DNA from: Paenibacillus tyrphae
GTDB taxonomy: Bacteria; Bacillota; Bacilli; Paenibacillales; NBRC-103111
Length of the DNA: 64,000 nucleotides
Direction: 5' to 3'
Assembly (NCBI RefSeq): GCF_000722545.1
Contig: NZ_JNVM01000033.1
Coordinates: 62,001-126,000 of the forward strand
Part shown: piece by piece, positions 43,513 through 52,122 of the stretch
How positions within the stretch are numbered: position 1 is the stretch's first letter
Layout of the letters: every line of letters begins with the position of its first letter
Made by a program: the position numbers and the translations under genes
The notes under the pieces: generated by a model
Database searches by the model: none
The model's input: only the letters and a program-made list of their open reading frames with translations
Told to the model about the DNA's origin: nothing

Positions 43513-44940
43513 TTATTCTTCAAGCTTCATCGTTTCTTGGATATCCGTATGGAGAAGTTTTCCTTGCGCTACGCTGTTTGTTGTCTTCGTATAAGAGATT
43601 TGATGATCGTCCTTCCATTCCGGAAAATCATAATCGAAGGTTTCCGTACCCTGCTTTACGATCTTCTCCTTACCTGTGCCGAGATCCAGCACGATAACGC
43701 TTATGCGGCCTCCGTCAACATGGCGGTCTTTAATCGAGGGAAGGTCCTCGGAACCACGAGCATACAGCAGCCTGGAATTGTCGGGTGAAAAAGAGATTTG
43801 CCCTGCGCCTAAGTAGCTTACTTCCAGTATAATTTTACCGCTTGCCGGGTCAACGAGCTGCCCCGTACGGATTGGCGAAGTACCCGAATCGACCATCAGC
43901 CATTTACTGTTCGGCGACCAAATGGCATAACCGACTCTGGAAGCAATCCCTATGATTTCCTTGGGCTGCGCCTCGTCGATATTCCAGATGAAATTGGTTT
44001 CGTTCTTCTCCTTGGTAAAAAAGACAAATTGCCTGTCGGGAGACGGAGTAATATCGCGGTTGCCTTTGTCTGCCTCCACACGCTCGATGACCGTCTCATC
44101 GTAGATCTTCCCTTTGAACTCGCCTAACTTGACAAGCTTGCGCTTGGGCCGCTTCCCCTTCTCGGTTTGAATCAGCTTGCCGCCCGGATCGTTTTTGTCG
44201 CTCTTTTTGAGGATAAAATCTCCGGTCAGCAAATTGATGTCTTCTTCCTCCCCCCGATAAACGTCCATCGTATGGTAACTGCCGCCCGTATAGCCTATCA
44301 AAACCCAGTCCCGATCCCGGTATTGAAAGCGGTACTTCGAATACCACCGATCGCTTGACCCTCCGTGGAAGCTAAAGAGGAGCGTATTATTTTTTATGGA
44401 AAGCTCCTCTAACGGCTCTCCGAAAACACCCCCGCAGTCTTTACATAAAATGGCTTCTTTGGCGTAGATCGATTGTTCGTAAGCTCCTGCTGCGTTTCCA
44501 AAAAATAAAATTAAATCCCTTTCCGTCATGGAATCCTTGGGATCTTCTACGATGATGGCCAGATCGTCCATTCCGTCTTTGTTGAGGTCTCCGCGGGCGA
44601 TGGCCTTCTGACCGTTACTCAGAAGCGAGAGTGCTTTACCGGCCGGAATGAGAGAAGAAAGGTTACGGATATCTTGCGCCGCCCCAGTCTGCTGCGGCTC
44701 AGGCTGAGCCTTGGATTGCGGCTCGGACGGTAGTTGGGATGGAGATGGAGCTTGGGTTTGCGCTCGAGCTTGCGGTTGCGATGCTTCCGCATTTTGTTTA
44801 GTGTCTTCCAATTGATTGCTTGCGTCTTTCTGTGTTGCCCCCGGTTTATCCTCCGTTGACTTCTCGCAGCCTACGGCTGCCGCCAAGAATACCATGATCA
44901 TTAAGCATTTCATCGTTTGGCTGAAAAATCTGCTTTGCAT
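43513..44940 (-). CDS. Lipoprotein with FG-GAP-like and beta-propeller-like regions
   Basis: The 475-residue product has a lipobox (FLAAAVGCEKS, Cys at about 25). A long Gln/Pro/Ser/Ala linker (about 30-85) follows, then an FG-GAP/calcium-type repeat (RGDLNKDGMDDLAIIVEDP). The C-terminal half has TolB/PD40-like strands (DITPSPDRQFVFFTKE, YAIWSPNSKWLMVDS, QISFSPDNSRLLYARG). It is probably an extracytoplasmic binding protein; the ligand is unknown. ATG 44940 has AAAGGAAG; an upstream extension of 38 codons lacks a ribosome site. Confidence 0.8.
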   Translation of the reverse strand: MQSRFFSQTMKCLMIMVFLAAAVGCEKSTEDKPGATQKDASNQLEDTKQNAEASQPQARAQTQAPSPSQLPSEPQSKAQPEPQQTGAAQDIRNLSSLIPAGKALSLLSNGQKAIARGDLNKDGMDDLAIIVEDPKDSMTERDLILFFGNAAGAYEQSIYAKEAILCKDCGGVFGEPLEELSIKNNTLLFSFHGGSSDRWYSKYRFQYRDRDWVLIGYTGGSYHTMDVYRGEEEDINLLTGDFILKKSDKNDPGGKLIQTEKGKRPKRKLVKLGEFKGKIYDETVIERVEADKGNRDITPSPDRQFVFFTKEKNETNFIWNIDEAQPKEIIGIASRVGYAIWSPNSKWLMVDSGTSPIRTGQLVDPASGKIILEVSYLGAGQISFSPDNSRLLYARGSEDLPSIKDRHVDGGRISVIVLDLGTGKEKIVKQGTETFDYDFPEWKDDHQISYTKTTNSVAQGKLLHTDIQETMKLEE

Positions 44941-45202
44941 AAAGTAGCTTCCTTTCAATTTCACATGGGCTTGATTCAAACAACTCTGTATATATCGGCC
45001 ATATGCTTCACCAAATTCATGTAAATTTTGGCACAGTTTAATAAAAAGCCTCAATTGGTCAGTGCGATCTTAAATGTTATTTACAAAATCAACTCCTGAC
45101 CTTTTATTTCTCCAGTTTCATCCATATGTTCATATTCATCAAACCCTTCCCGCTCCAAGTTATGATATACTTAAAAAAAGCAGATCAAGCGAGGTGAGGC
45201 GG

Positions 45203-45463
45203 ATGAAATGGGAGGAAATTGCCGAACTGCATCCGAGTCGTTTTGTGTTAGTCGAGGCGATTAAAGCCAGTTCCAGCAATCGTGTGCGCAGTCTTGAAGA
45301 TATGGCGGTTATTCAGGATTACGATAATCCGCAAGAAGCTTGGAGCGGTTATAAACATTTTCACAAACTGTATCCTTCGCGTGAATTATACGTATTCCAC
45401 ACCAGCCGAACCGATGTGGAGGTTGTGGAAGAGTTTTTCTCAGGGGTTCGGCAGCGCTCATGA
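45203..45463 (+). CDS. Small protein, partner of the retropepsin-like gene
   Basis: The 86-residue acidic product (MKWEEIAELHPSRFVLVEAIKASSS ... LYVFHTSRTDVEVVEEFFSG) is a compact alpha/beta protein without signal peptide, cysteines or a known motif. GAGGTGAGG precedes ATG 45203. Its stop overlaps the start of the aspartic protease gene (ATGA), so both are made together. A small acidic protein tied to a small protease gene suggests a partner, substrate or antitoxin-like role, but nothing here proves it. Confidence 0.72.
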   Translation: MKWEEIAELHPSRFVLVEAIKASSSNRVRSLEDMAVIQDYDNPQEAWSGYKHFHKLYPSRELYVFHTSRTDVEVVEEFFSGVRQRS

Positions 45464-45849
45464 AGATACGCCTCCACAATGGGCTGCCTATTGTTTCCTT
45501 GACCTTAATGCATCACGAACAATCTGTTATACTGCCAAACGTTTTGTTCGATACAGGATGTGCGGCCACTGTGTTTGATACGGATTTACTCTCCCAAATC
45601 TGCATTCACATTGATTTTATTCATGGCAGAGCCAAAAGGATGTACGGTGTGGGCGGAACAAGCGAAATATGTTACGAACAAATCATTCCTGATTTGAAAA
45701 TTGAGCATATTCACTTGGATACATTTCCTATTCAACTCGGTTCCGTTCAAGAACCCTATGGCTTCGATGGCATATTAGGCATTGATTTTATGATAAAAGC
45801 AAGATTAAAAGCCGACTTTGAAATGATGCGGATTGTTTACTCCAATTAA
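45460..45849 (+). CDS. Retropepsin-like (clan AA) aspartic protease
   Basis: The 129-residue product has the single catalytic motif LFDTGCAATVF (DTG near residue 31) of retroviral-type proteases, a flap-like glycine stretch (MYGVGGTSE) and the late strand GFDGILGIDFMIK that matches the second hydrophobic-hydrophobic-Gly motif. One DTG per chain means that an active enzyme must be a homodimer. No signal peptide. Coupled to the 86-residue gene by ATGA. The base composition is lower in GC than the housekeeping genes around it. Confidence 0.82.
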   Translation: MKIRLHNGLPIVSLTLMHHEQSVILPNVLFDTGCAATVFDTDLLSQICIHIDFIHGRAKRMYGVGGTSEICYEQIIPDLKIEHIHLDTFPIQLGSVQEPYGFDGILGIDFMIKARLKADFEMMRIVYSN

Positions 45850-45854
45850 GCTCT

Positions 45855-45902
45855 GCCCGTAGCAACATTTAACCTTGGACTTTCCTGCGGGCTGAGTCTT
45901 TT
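45855..45902 (+). terminator. Possible terminator after the retropepsin gene
   Basis: GCCCGTAG pairs with CTGCGGGC (one G-T pair) across about 22 nt, followed by TGAGTCTTTT. The T run is poor. Confidence 0.35.
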
Positions 45903-45956
45903 CCCAAGAAGGCGTGATGGTCATAAGGCCTTACCGAACCAATCGAAGTCAAGCCT

Positions 45957-46133
45957 ATGTTCGGCATCACAGAAAGAGGGTCATTCAACGCAAAAAGCGG
46001 TTTGCCGCACAGTGGGGATGGATCTTCAAGCATGCCGGCAGCTTTTCAAAAGGAAAAATCCATTGTTCATGCTGGCGGTGGTGTGAAAAAAACCCTCGGC
46101 TTGGCTATCCCAAATCAGAGCAAGCCAGAATAA
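45957..46133 (+). CDS. Possible 58-aa gene or gene remnant (left copy)
   Basis: The frame MFGITERGSFNAKSG ... VKKTLGLAIPNQSKPE is open for 58 codons. Its ribosome site is poor, and the frame is open for ten more codons upstream without a start. In the right-hand copy (from 48131) the same frame persists without its ATG and then runs into a 108-nt deletion. Of five base differences between the copies in this stretch, three are silent in this frame and fewer in the others, a weak sign of past coding. I do not recognise it. Confidence 0.3.
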   Translation: MFGITERGSFNAKSGLPHSGDGSSSMPAAFQKEKSIVHAGGGVKKTLGLAIPNQSKPE

Positions 46134-46510
46134 CGGACTGCAAGCAACAGCTCCAGGATTCGGATTACTAACTCAGTATTATGAAACAAGCGCTGCCCCA
46201 CCCAAAAACCAAATAGCCCTCTTCCCGCGCTTCCCCGGAAGGAAAGCGGAAAAAGAAGGCTGGTGTGGTTGCTTCGCGAATGCTTCAAATCTGCAGTTCC
46301 CCAAGCTTGATCAGCTCGACAACGGCTTGCGAATGGCCTTTGACATTTAACTTCTGCATGACGTTAGAAATATGGTTTCGGACTGTTTTTTCGCTAATAA
46401 ACAGCTGCTGTGCGATATCTTTTGTCGTTTTGTCCTGCATGAGCAGTCAAAGACCTCACGTTCGCGATTGGTGAGCAAAAATTTACTTTTGTGATCGCTG
46501 CCTTTCAAAG
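45960..46510. repeat. Left direct repeat (551 bp) around a gerE copy
   Basis: This segment recurs at 48131-48576 with about ten base changes, a 108-nt stretch missing from the right copy between two ACCC sites (46092 and 46200), a two-base longer A run and one extra T on the right. It starts at codon 2 of the 58-aa frame and ends 2 nt beyond the gerE start codon. Confidence 0.9.
46285..46508 (-). pseudogene. gerE: gerE copy, decapitated and frameshifted
   Basis: This copy aligns base for base with the intact gerE at 48350-48574. It has lost one A in the EVFEL codons (near 46446), which shifts the frame, and carries Arg-to-His in the GRSQAVVEL helix and Val-to-Met; three other changes are silent. 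The homology stops 2 nt before the start codon, so the ribosome site and promoter are missing: what precedes it is unrelated AT-rich sequence. It cannot make GerE. Confidence 0.9.
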
Positions 46511-46647
46511 GCAAAAGTACCCTTTAATCTCGTTTCACCTAGAACCACTTATTTTACCCTCAATTACCTTTGTTTATGGGGGTTTGCCCTTTTTTATATC
46601 CCCCCGTTCACCTATACACTCCTGAAAATTCCCTTTCGTCTGCTCTT

Positions 46648-46669
46648 TTTGCATCAAATTTGCATCAAA
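46648..46669. repeat. Perfect 11-bp tandem repeat
   Basis: TTTGCATCAAA occurs twice in immediate succession, about 95 nt upstream of the AT-rich gene. It may be a protein-binding site or a trace of recombination. The 254-nt stretch between the gerE remnant and this gene holds no other feature beyond an extended -10-like TGGTACAAT near 46713. Confidence 0.6.
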
Positions 46670-46764
46670 CATAAGTTATAAAATTTAGAACATAGAAGAC
46701 ACTAAATGTATGGTACAATTGTTATAAGGTGGAATTTAAGTAAATTCTAAAAGGAGCTCAATAG

Positions 46765-48003
46765 ATGAGTCATGCAGAAGTCCTTCAAAACCATCCCGTT
46801 CGTGATAAAATACGTGAATGTAACCAGGTAATATCAGAGATCAGCAAAATGGATGGAATTACGGCGGATCAGGAATTACAAATGAATAGAATTCATACTG
46901 TTTTAAATGTCCTGAACACTATTATTGAAAAAACTGATCCCTTTTTACTAGCAACAAACACCATCGATAACATTAGTAATAATGTTCAGAACATAACATC
47001 ATATTTAGTAGACTTCAAGAATTCGTGTAATAACGCTCAGATAATTAATGCTCTTTCTTATGTTGATTCTCTATGTAATAGTTTAGGAATGATATATTTC
47101 CCTTTAAAAGAAAATGAAATCGACAGTATTAGAGATTCTGCTATTTCATTTAGGCAATCCTTAGCCCAACACTTAAGGCATACTTCAAAAGAGGCCGAAG
47201 AAACCTGGGAACTTATTAAAACTAATCGTGAAGAAATAGACTCTTTAGCAGGAAGTATCAGTTCTGAACAGCAACGACTAACTAACATTCTTTCCTCAAT
47301 CCAAAGAGAATATGACAACATAGAAGCAACCCGTAAAAAAAGATTTGAAAATTTCTTAGAGGAACTAAACGATTCTCAGCAAAACGAGTTTAACAAATTA
47401 ATGGTCAAATTCAAGGAACAGTCCGATCAAATCGAGAATGATAGAGAAGTTCATAGACTAAATGCTGAAGAGATTCTTCACGATCTAGGATCTTACAGCG
47501 AGAAGGCAAAACAAATATTGGGCACCTTATCAATTGATAGCCACGCTGCTGGATATAAACGTGAAGCTGACAGAGCTTGGAGGACAAAAATTGTTTTTTA
47601 TACAATAACCGGACTTTTGTTTGTATTACTAATGATCAGTGCTTATTGGAACTCCCTTCATAGTACTGCACAGTTTACATGGCAAAGTTTTGCAAGTAAA
47701 TGGACTGTAACTATTGCAATTGGAGCCGCTGTAACTTATTTCGCGAGACAAGCAGCTAGACAGGAGCAGATTGAACGTGAGAATCGTAACATGCAACTTC
47801 AAATCGCCACAATTGATCCGTATATAGAAATATTTGAAGAGGATGAACGAAAAGAAATTAAAAAGCAACTGGTCGATCGTATATTCACTGGTGTTCGTCC
47901 TGAATCTAGCAAAGATAGTGAGAAGAATCTAGGTATATCACCGATAGACCTTCCTAAGCTTATTGATTCAGTTGGAAATGTGATAAAAATTAATAATAAA
48001 TAA
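46765..48003 (+). CDS. AT-rich gene for a coiled-coil protein with two membrane helices
   Basis: The 412-residue product has a helical N-terminal part (1-120), a long coiled coil (about 130-260: KTNREEIDSLAGSISSEQQR, then KFKEQSDQIENDREVHRLN), two close membrane helices (about 273-295, VFYTITGLLFVLLMISAYW; about 313-330, WTVTIAIGAAVTYFA) and a C-terminal helical tail (RQAARQEQIERENRNMQLQI ... IDPYIEIFEEDERKEIKKQLVDRIF). Both large parts should face the same side, presumably the cytosol. AAAGGAG precedes ATG 46765. Two sampled 60-base lines contain 17 G+C each, far below the neighbours, and the gene sits between duplicated gerE segments, so it was probably acquired. Function unknown; the layout recalls membrane-anchored effectors of stress or phage defence, which is inference only. 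Confidence 0.85.
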   Translation: MSHAEVLQNHPVRDKIRECNQVISEISKMDGITADQELQMNRIHTVLNVLNTIIEKTDPFLLATNTIDNISNNVQNITSYLVDFKNSCNNAQIINALSYVDSLCNSLGMIYFPLKENEIDSIRDSAISFRQSLAQHLRHTSKEAEETWELIKTNREEIDSLAGSISSEQQRLTNILSSIQREYDNIEATRKKRFENFLEELNDSQQNEFNKLMVKFKEQSDQIENDREVHRLNAEEILHDLGSYSEKAKQILGTLSIDSHAAGYKREADRAWRTKIVFYTITGLLFVLLMISAYWNSLHSTAQFTWQSFASKWTVTIAIGAAVTYFARQAARQEQIERENRNMQLQIATIDPYIEIFEEDERKEIKKQLVDRIFTGVRPESSKDSEKNLGISPIDLPKLIDSVGNVIKINNK

Positions 48004-48130
48004 AAACCAGAACCACTATTTTCGCTCCTGGTCAGCTCAAATAAGGAGACTAATCACCATTCGGCATCACATATATAATCAAGATAGCGAATATACATAT
48101 TTTTCCACAAATTGATAATCCACCGATCCT

Positions 48131-48576
48131 TTCGGCATCACAGAAAGAGGGTCATTCAACGCAAAAAGCGGTTTGCCGCACAGTGGAGATGGATCTTCAA
48201 GCATGCCGGCAGCATTTCTAAAGGAAAAATCCATTGTTCATGCTGGTGGTGCTGTGAAAAAAAAACCCAAAAACCAAATAGCCCTCTTCCCGCGCTTCCC
48301 CGGAAGGAAAGCGGAAAAAGAAGGCTGGTGTGGTTGCTTCGCGAATGCTTCAAATCTGCAGTTCCCCAAGCTTGATCAGCTCGACAACGGCTTGCGAACG
48401 GCCTTTGACATTTAACTTCTGCATGACGTTGGAAATATGGTTTCGGACTGTCTTTTCGCTAATAAACAGCTGCTGTGCGATATCTTTTGTTGTTTTGTCC
48501 TGCACGAGCAGTTCAAAGACCTCACGTTCGCGATTGGTGAGCAAAAATTTACTTTTGTGATCGCTGCCTTTCAAAG
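48131..48576. repeat. Right direct repeat (446 bp) containing intact gerE
   Basis: This is the partner of 45960-46510. The first 12 bases (TTCGGCATCACA) also occur alone at 48060-48071, giving a third short copy at the right end of the inserted segment. Confidence 0.9.
48350..48574 (-). CDS. gerE: Spore coat transcription regulator GerE
   Basis: This is the last mother-cell regulator of sporulation, controlling coat genes together with sigma-K. The 74 residues equal the length of B. subtilis GerE, and the whole protein is a LuxR/GerE-type helix-turn-helix: LLTNREREVFELLVQDKTT, then IAQQLFISEKTVRNHISNVM, then LNVKGRSQAVVELIKLGEL. The start codon is TTG with AAGGAGGGG upstream. A sigma-K-like promoter lies about 65 nt upstream. 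It is the functional copy of the duplicated pair. Confidence 0.95.
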   Translation of the reverse strand: MKGSDHKSKFLLTNREREVFELLVQDKTTKDIAQQLFISEKTVRNHISNVMQKLNVKGRSQAVVELIKLGELQI

Positions 48577-48636
48577 TGTCACCCCTCCTTGCCCGGGTTT
48601 TGGTTTCATTACAAGGTCTAGGGATACAGTCAAATT

Positions 48637-48664
48637 CAGTTTATGAAAGGCAGCACTTGCTGGT
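48637..48664 (-). promoter_or_regulatory. Possible sigma-K promoter of gerE
   Basis: Minus strand: AC, 17 nt, CATAAACTG, against the Bacillus sigma-K pattern AC-N16/17-CATANNNTA (last base differs). gerE depends on sigma-K in B. subtilis. Confidence 0.35.
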
Positions 48665-48692
48665 GCGTTCGCACTTAAAAATGGGCTTCGCG

Positions 48693-51600
48693 CTAAGCTT
48701 TTAGAGCGACCCGGAGCGTCTTGATCTCGTACGGCTTCATGAACAGCCTGACCTCATGCGGACCGTGCTCCACCGCTTGCGGCTGCTCCTCCATCAGGTT
48801 CGTCTCTTCCACGGAGACGAACTCCCCGATCCGCGCATCCGCGCAAAACCGGACGTCTCCCCGAATGCCGCCGTACTCGTACAAACGGACGATGAACGTC
48901 TCGTCGTCTTCGGCTTTTTTGACCGTATCGATCATGACGTGATAGCCATCGACGCGGAACAGCCCCAACTGCTCTGGAAGGCCGTCCGTATGCGCCGCTC
49001 CGGCCAACTGCACCGGAAGCAGCGGCAGGTTGAGCTCGCACGCCTGACGGTGCGTGTCCGCCTCCAGCCAACCGTTTTTATGTGGATAAAGCGAATAAGT
49101 AAATTCGTGCAGCCCCTGATCGGCTTCCGGATCTGGCGATACCGCCGACTTGATAAGGCTTAGACGCAGCACATGATTGCGGATATCGTGGCCGTACTTG
49201 CAATCGTTCAACAAGCTGACGCCGTAGCCTCCCTCGGACAGATCAACCCAGCGCTGCGCCACCGATTCGAACCGGGCCCAATCCCAGCTCGTGTTCCAGT
49301 GCGTCGGCCGTTCGACGTTGCCGAACTGAATCTCGTATGTTGCCTTCGTCGACCGCACATCAACCGGGAATGCCGCCTTGAGCAGGTGCTGCTTCTCGCG
49401 CCAATCGACCCGGGTGCAAAAATCGATGCGCGGATGGTCGCGGTACAGCGTCATTTTCTGCTCAATGACAGAGCGGTGGTAACGCCATACGAGCTTAAGC
49501 ACGGCCCGCAGCGGCCCCTGCTCCTCCACGACGGCTTCGGTCAGCTCATCGACGATCCAGCTCTTCTCTTGATAGTAGATGTCGATATCCCAGGCGTCGT
49601 GCGCCATCGGTTTATCCTCGAACACCTGCAGCACGTTGGCCGCTTCGCCCGGCTTGAGCACTTCCCGCGCGTTCCTCTTATCGTACAACGATACGATCTG
49701 GCCGCTGCCGTTAAGCTCAATCCGATAAAAAGGCGTCTCCAGCAGCCGTTCGCCGATGCTCCACACGTCGCTGCTTGCCGCCGGAGCGCTGTTCGTATTT
49801 TTGCCAACGATGGTCGTATAGCCTAATGCCGGAACGTTCGGCGTATGAACGAGCATCGAGACAGCCTGTCCGTCGGCACCGCGAACAAGCTGACTTTCCA
49901 GCGCTTCGCCGCTTGGCGAGAACCATGCGAACTGCTCGGCAGACGCAGGGAGGGCGTCCGAAGGAATTTCCACAAGCGCCGACCGTTCCCAGCCTAACGG
50001 GTTGATCACCCGATAACCGACAACCTCCTCCGCCGCAGCTCCGTCTTGTCCACGACCGCCTGCGATCGCCTGAGTGCCTTGCTCCAAAGCCGCGATCGCC
50101 AATTGCTCCGCTTCCGCGTACTCTTCGCGGCTATCCTCGTATACTTCGCCGATCGAGGAGCCCGGGATAATATCGTGGAACTGGTTGCGGAGCGTAATGA
50201 TCCAGCTCTTCCGCAGCGTTTCAACCGGATACGCATGGCTGCCGTTCAGCAGCATCGCAAGGCTGTTGACGAATTCCGCTTGGTGCAGCAGCGCCTCCAT
50301 CCGGCGGTTCATCCGCTTGTTGTAGGCTTGCGACGTATACGTGCCGCGGTGGTATTCCAGGTATAGCTCCCCATCCCATAACGGCAGCCGCGGGTGATCG
50401 GATACCCGGTCATCGAGTGCCTCGAAAAACTCCTCCACCCGGCCTTGACGCACCTGCGGCATCGCCGGCATGTCCTCAAAGCGCCGCACCGCCTCCAGCA
50501 TGTCGCGCGTCGGCCCTCCGCCTCCGTCGCCCCATCCGTAGGCGAGCAGCAGTTGGTCGTTTAGTTCCTTTTGCCGGTAGTTGTCCCATAGCCCCTGCAC
50601 GCTGGACGCGGTCACGTTGCCGTTGTAGGTGTAGTACCAGCTGCCGTCGTTGTTGGGCGTCGTAATAAAATGGGTCAGCAGCTCCGTACCGTCGATGCCC
50701 CGCCAATGGAACGTATCGTGCGGGAAGCGATTATATTGGCTCCAGCTGATTTTGGTGGTCATAAAGTAATCGATGCCGGCCTTCTTCAAAATTTGCGGCA
50801 GCGCCCAACTGTAGCCGAACACGTCGGGCAGCCACAAAATCCGGTTGTCCACGCCGAATTCTTCGCGGAAAAACCGCTTTCCGTACAGCAGCTGTCGGAC
50901 AAGCGATTCGCCGGAAGGAATGTTGCAATCCGACTCCAGCCACATCGCTCCGGACGCTTCCCAGCGGTTCTCTGCCACGCGCTGTTTGATTTTCTCATAG
51001 ATCGCCGGGTAGTCTTCCTTCAAATAAGCGTAAAGCTGCGGCTGGGATTGGAAAAAAATATATTCCGGATAGCGGTCCATCAGCTGCAGCACGGTCGACC
51101 AAGAGCGGGCGGATTTCTCGCGCGTATGCTTCAATCTCCACAGCCAAGCGACGTCGATATGGCAGTGTCCGACCGCCGTCACCTGCGGCCGCACCCCACG
51201 CGGCAGCTCTTCCAGCCGCTGCTTGAGCAGCGCCAAAGCCTGTTCCGTAGCAGCGTAAAAAGCGTCCGAGCCCGGCGCGCGCCAATCCAGCAGTTGGAAC
51301 GCATCGTCGAGCGCCGACAGCATGCCGTGCTTCTCGCTGCTGCGGTCCTCCAGGCAGCGCACCGCTTGCAGTACATGCAGCGCCGTATAATACAAGTCGT
51401 CCGTGGCCGGGTCGAGCCAAGCGAGGTCCAGCTCGTCGATCCGGTGGTCGAACGGCTGATGTCCTGCATCCGGCGGCGTCAAGCCGCTCCAGGCTTGAAT
51501 GATCAGCTCCGTGCCGCCCTTATTGACTGCTTCAGCCGGGATAAACAGCTCTCCATGGTTCCGATCCAACGCCTGCGCTGGCTCCCCGTCCAAATAAGCG

Positions 51601-51896
51601 AGCGCCTCGTATCCGCTGCAATTGCCTCCGCCTGTGTTGCCGAGCCGGATCAGGCCTACGACGTCCCGATCCTTCCATGCCTCCGGGAACGTTAGCGCGC
51701 CCACGAACCAAGCGGTCTGGTCGCGTCCTCCCCAGCGGATGCCGACCGATACAAGTGTTCCGGCTTGCTCCCGGGCCTCCTGCGGGGAAGCGGCCTGCTC
51801 CACAATGCGAATGCCGGTCAACGGCAACCGATCCCGGTATCTGGCGTGCGCCAATTCGTTGATGCGGCGCTCTAGCTTTTCTTGTACGAATCTCAT
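48693..51896 (-). CDS. Alpha-mannosidase, glycoside hydrolase family 38
   Basis: The 1067-residue product is a cytosolic GH38 enzyme that removes alpha-linked mannose by a retaining, zinc-dependent mechanism. The catalytic domain starts with the metal site GHCHIDVAWLWRL (about residue 248) and has the nucleophile Asp in WLPDVFGYS (about 365). The middle helical domain and the C-terminal beta-sandwich domains complete the usual length. There is no signal peptide, so its substrates are imported oligosaccharides. AAAGGAG precedes ATG 51896. The GntR/LacI-hybrid gene just upstream and shared boxes at both starts indicate substrate-controlled expression. No mannose transporter gene is in the window. 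Confidence 0.94.
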   Translation of the reverse strand: MRFVQEKLERRINELAHARYRDRLPLTGIRIVEQAASPQEAREQAGTLVSVGIRWGGRDQTAWFVGALTFPEAWKDRDVVGLIRLGNTGGGNCSGYEALAYLDGEPAQALDRNHGELFIPAEAVNKGGTELIIQAWSGLTPPDAGHQPFDHRIDELDLAWLDPATDDLYYTALHVLQAVRCLEDRSSEKHGMLSALDDAFQLLDWRAPGSDAFYAATEQALALLKQRLEELPRGVRPQVTAVGHCHIDVAWLWRLKHTREKSARSWSTVLQLMDRYPEYIFFQSQPQLYAYLKEDYPAIYEKIKQRVAENRWEASGAMWLESDCNIPSGESLVRQLLYGKRFFREEFGVDNRILWLPDVFGYSWALPQILKKAGIDYFMTTKISWSQYNRFPHDTFHWRGIDGTELLTHFITTPNNDGSWYYTYNGNVTASSVQGLWDNYRQKELNDQLLLAYGWGDGGGGPTRDMLEAVRRFEDMPAMPQVRQGRVEEFFEALDDRVSDHPRLPLWDGELYLEYHRGTYTSQAYNKRMNRRMEALLHQAEFVNSLAMLLNGSHAYPVETLRKSWIITLRNQFHDIIPGSSIGEVYEDSREEYAEAEQLAIAALEQGTQAIAGGRGQDGAAAEEVVGYRVINPLGWERSALVEIPSDALPASAEQFAWFSPSGEALESQLVRGADGQAVSMLVHTPNVPALGYTTIVGKNTNSAPAASSDVWSIGERLLETPFYRIELNGSGQIVSLYDKRNAREVLKPGEAANVLQVFEDKPMAHDAWDIDIYYQEKSWIVDELTEAVVEEQGPLRAVLKLVWRYHRSVIEQKMTLYRDHPRIDFCTRVDWREKQHLLKAAFPVDVRSTKATYEIQFGNVERPTHWNTSWDWARFESVAQRWVDLSEGGYGVSLLNDCKYGHDIRNHVLRLSLIKSAVSPDPEADQGLHEFTYSLYPHKNGWLEADTHRQACELNLPLLPVQLAGAAHTDGLPEQLGLFRVDGYHVMIDTVKKAEDDETFIVRLYEYGGIRGDVRFCADARIGEFVSVEETNLMEEQPQAVEHGPHEVRLFMKPYEIKTLRVALKA

Positions 51897-51911
51897 GTCC
51901 GTTCTCCTTTT

Positions 51912-51951
51912 CTATCGCTAAGATATACTTTCAATGTACGATATATCAAAT
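51912..51951. promoter_or_regulatory. Candidate operator in front of the mannosidase gene
   Basis: CTATCGCTAA (51912) and TATATCAAAT (51942) recur with similar spacing as CTATCGATAA (53329) and TATATCAAAT (53354) in front of the regulator gene. The region also has a TTGATA...TATATC promoter-like pair on the minus strand. Confidence 0.45.
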
Positions 51952-52000
51952 ATATTATCAATATGCATATTTGCTATAAAATTTAAATTGTACACACGGC

Positions 52001-52034
52001 AAAAAGCCCCCGCCAAGCATGCATCTTGGCGGGG
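52001..52034 (-). terminator. Terminator of the GntR-type regulator gene
   Basis: CCCCGCCAAGATGC and GCTTGGCGGGG form a strong stem on the minus strand, followed by GCTTTTTG. Confidence 0.85.
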
Positions 52035-52122
52035 ACTTGCAAACACTGCATGATGGGGAGGACAGCAAGAGCTAAAAAAGGTCCGCTCCCACTACGCAAT
52101 CTGCCACCAAACTTGCTGAAAG

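Noticed and set aside
45914..46171. 85-codon Arg/Lys-rich open frame in the left repeat
   Set aside because: Differences between the two repeat copies change its amino acids more often than those of the alternative frame, and the right copy has no matching intact version.
46511..48130. Prophage or transposon carrying the AT-rich gene
   Set aside because: I found no integrase, transposase, terminal inverted repeat or tRNA target; only direct gerE-containing repeats are present.
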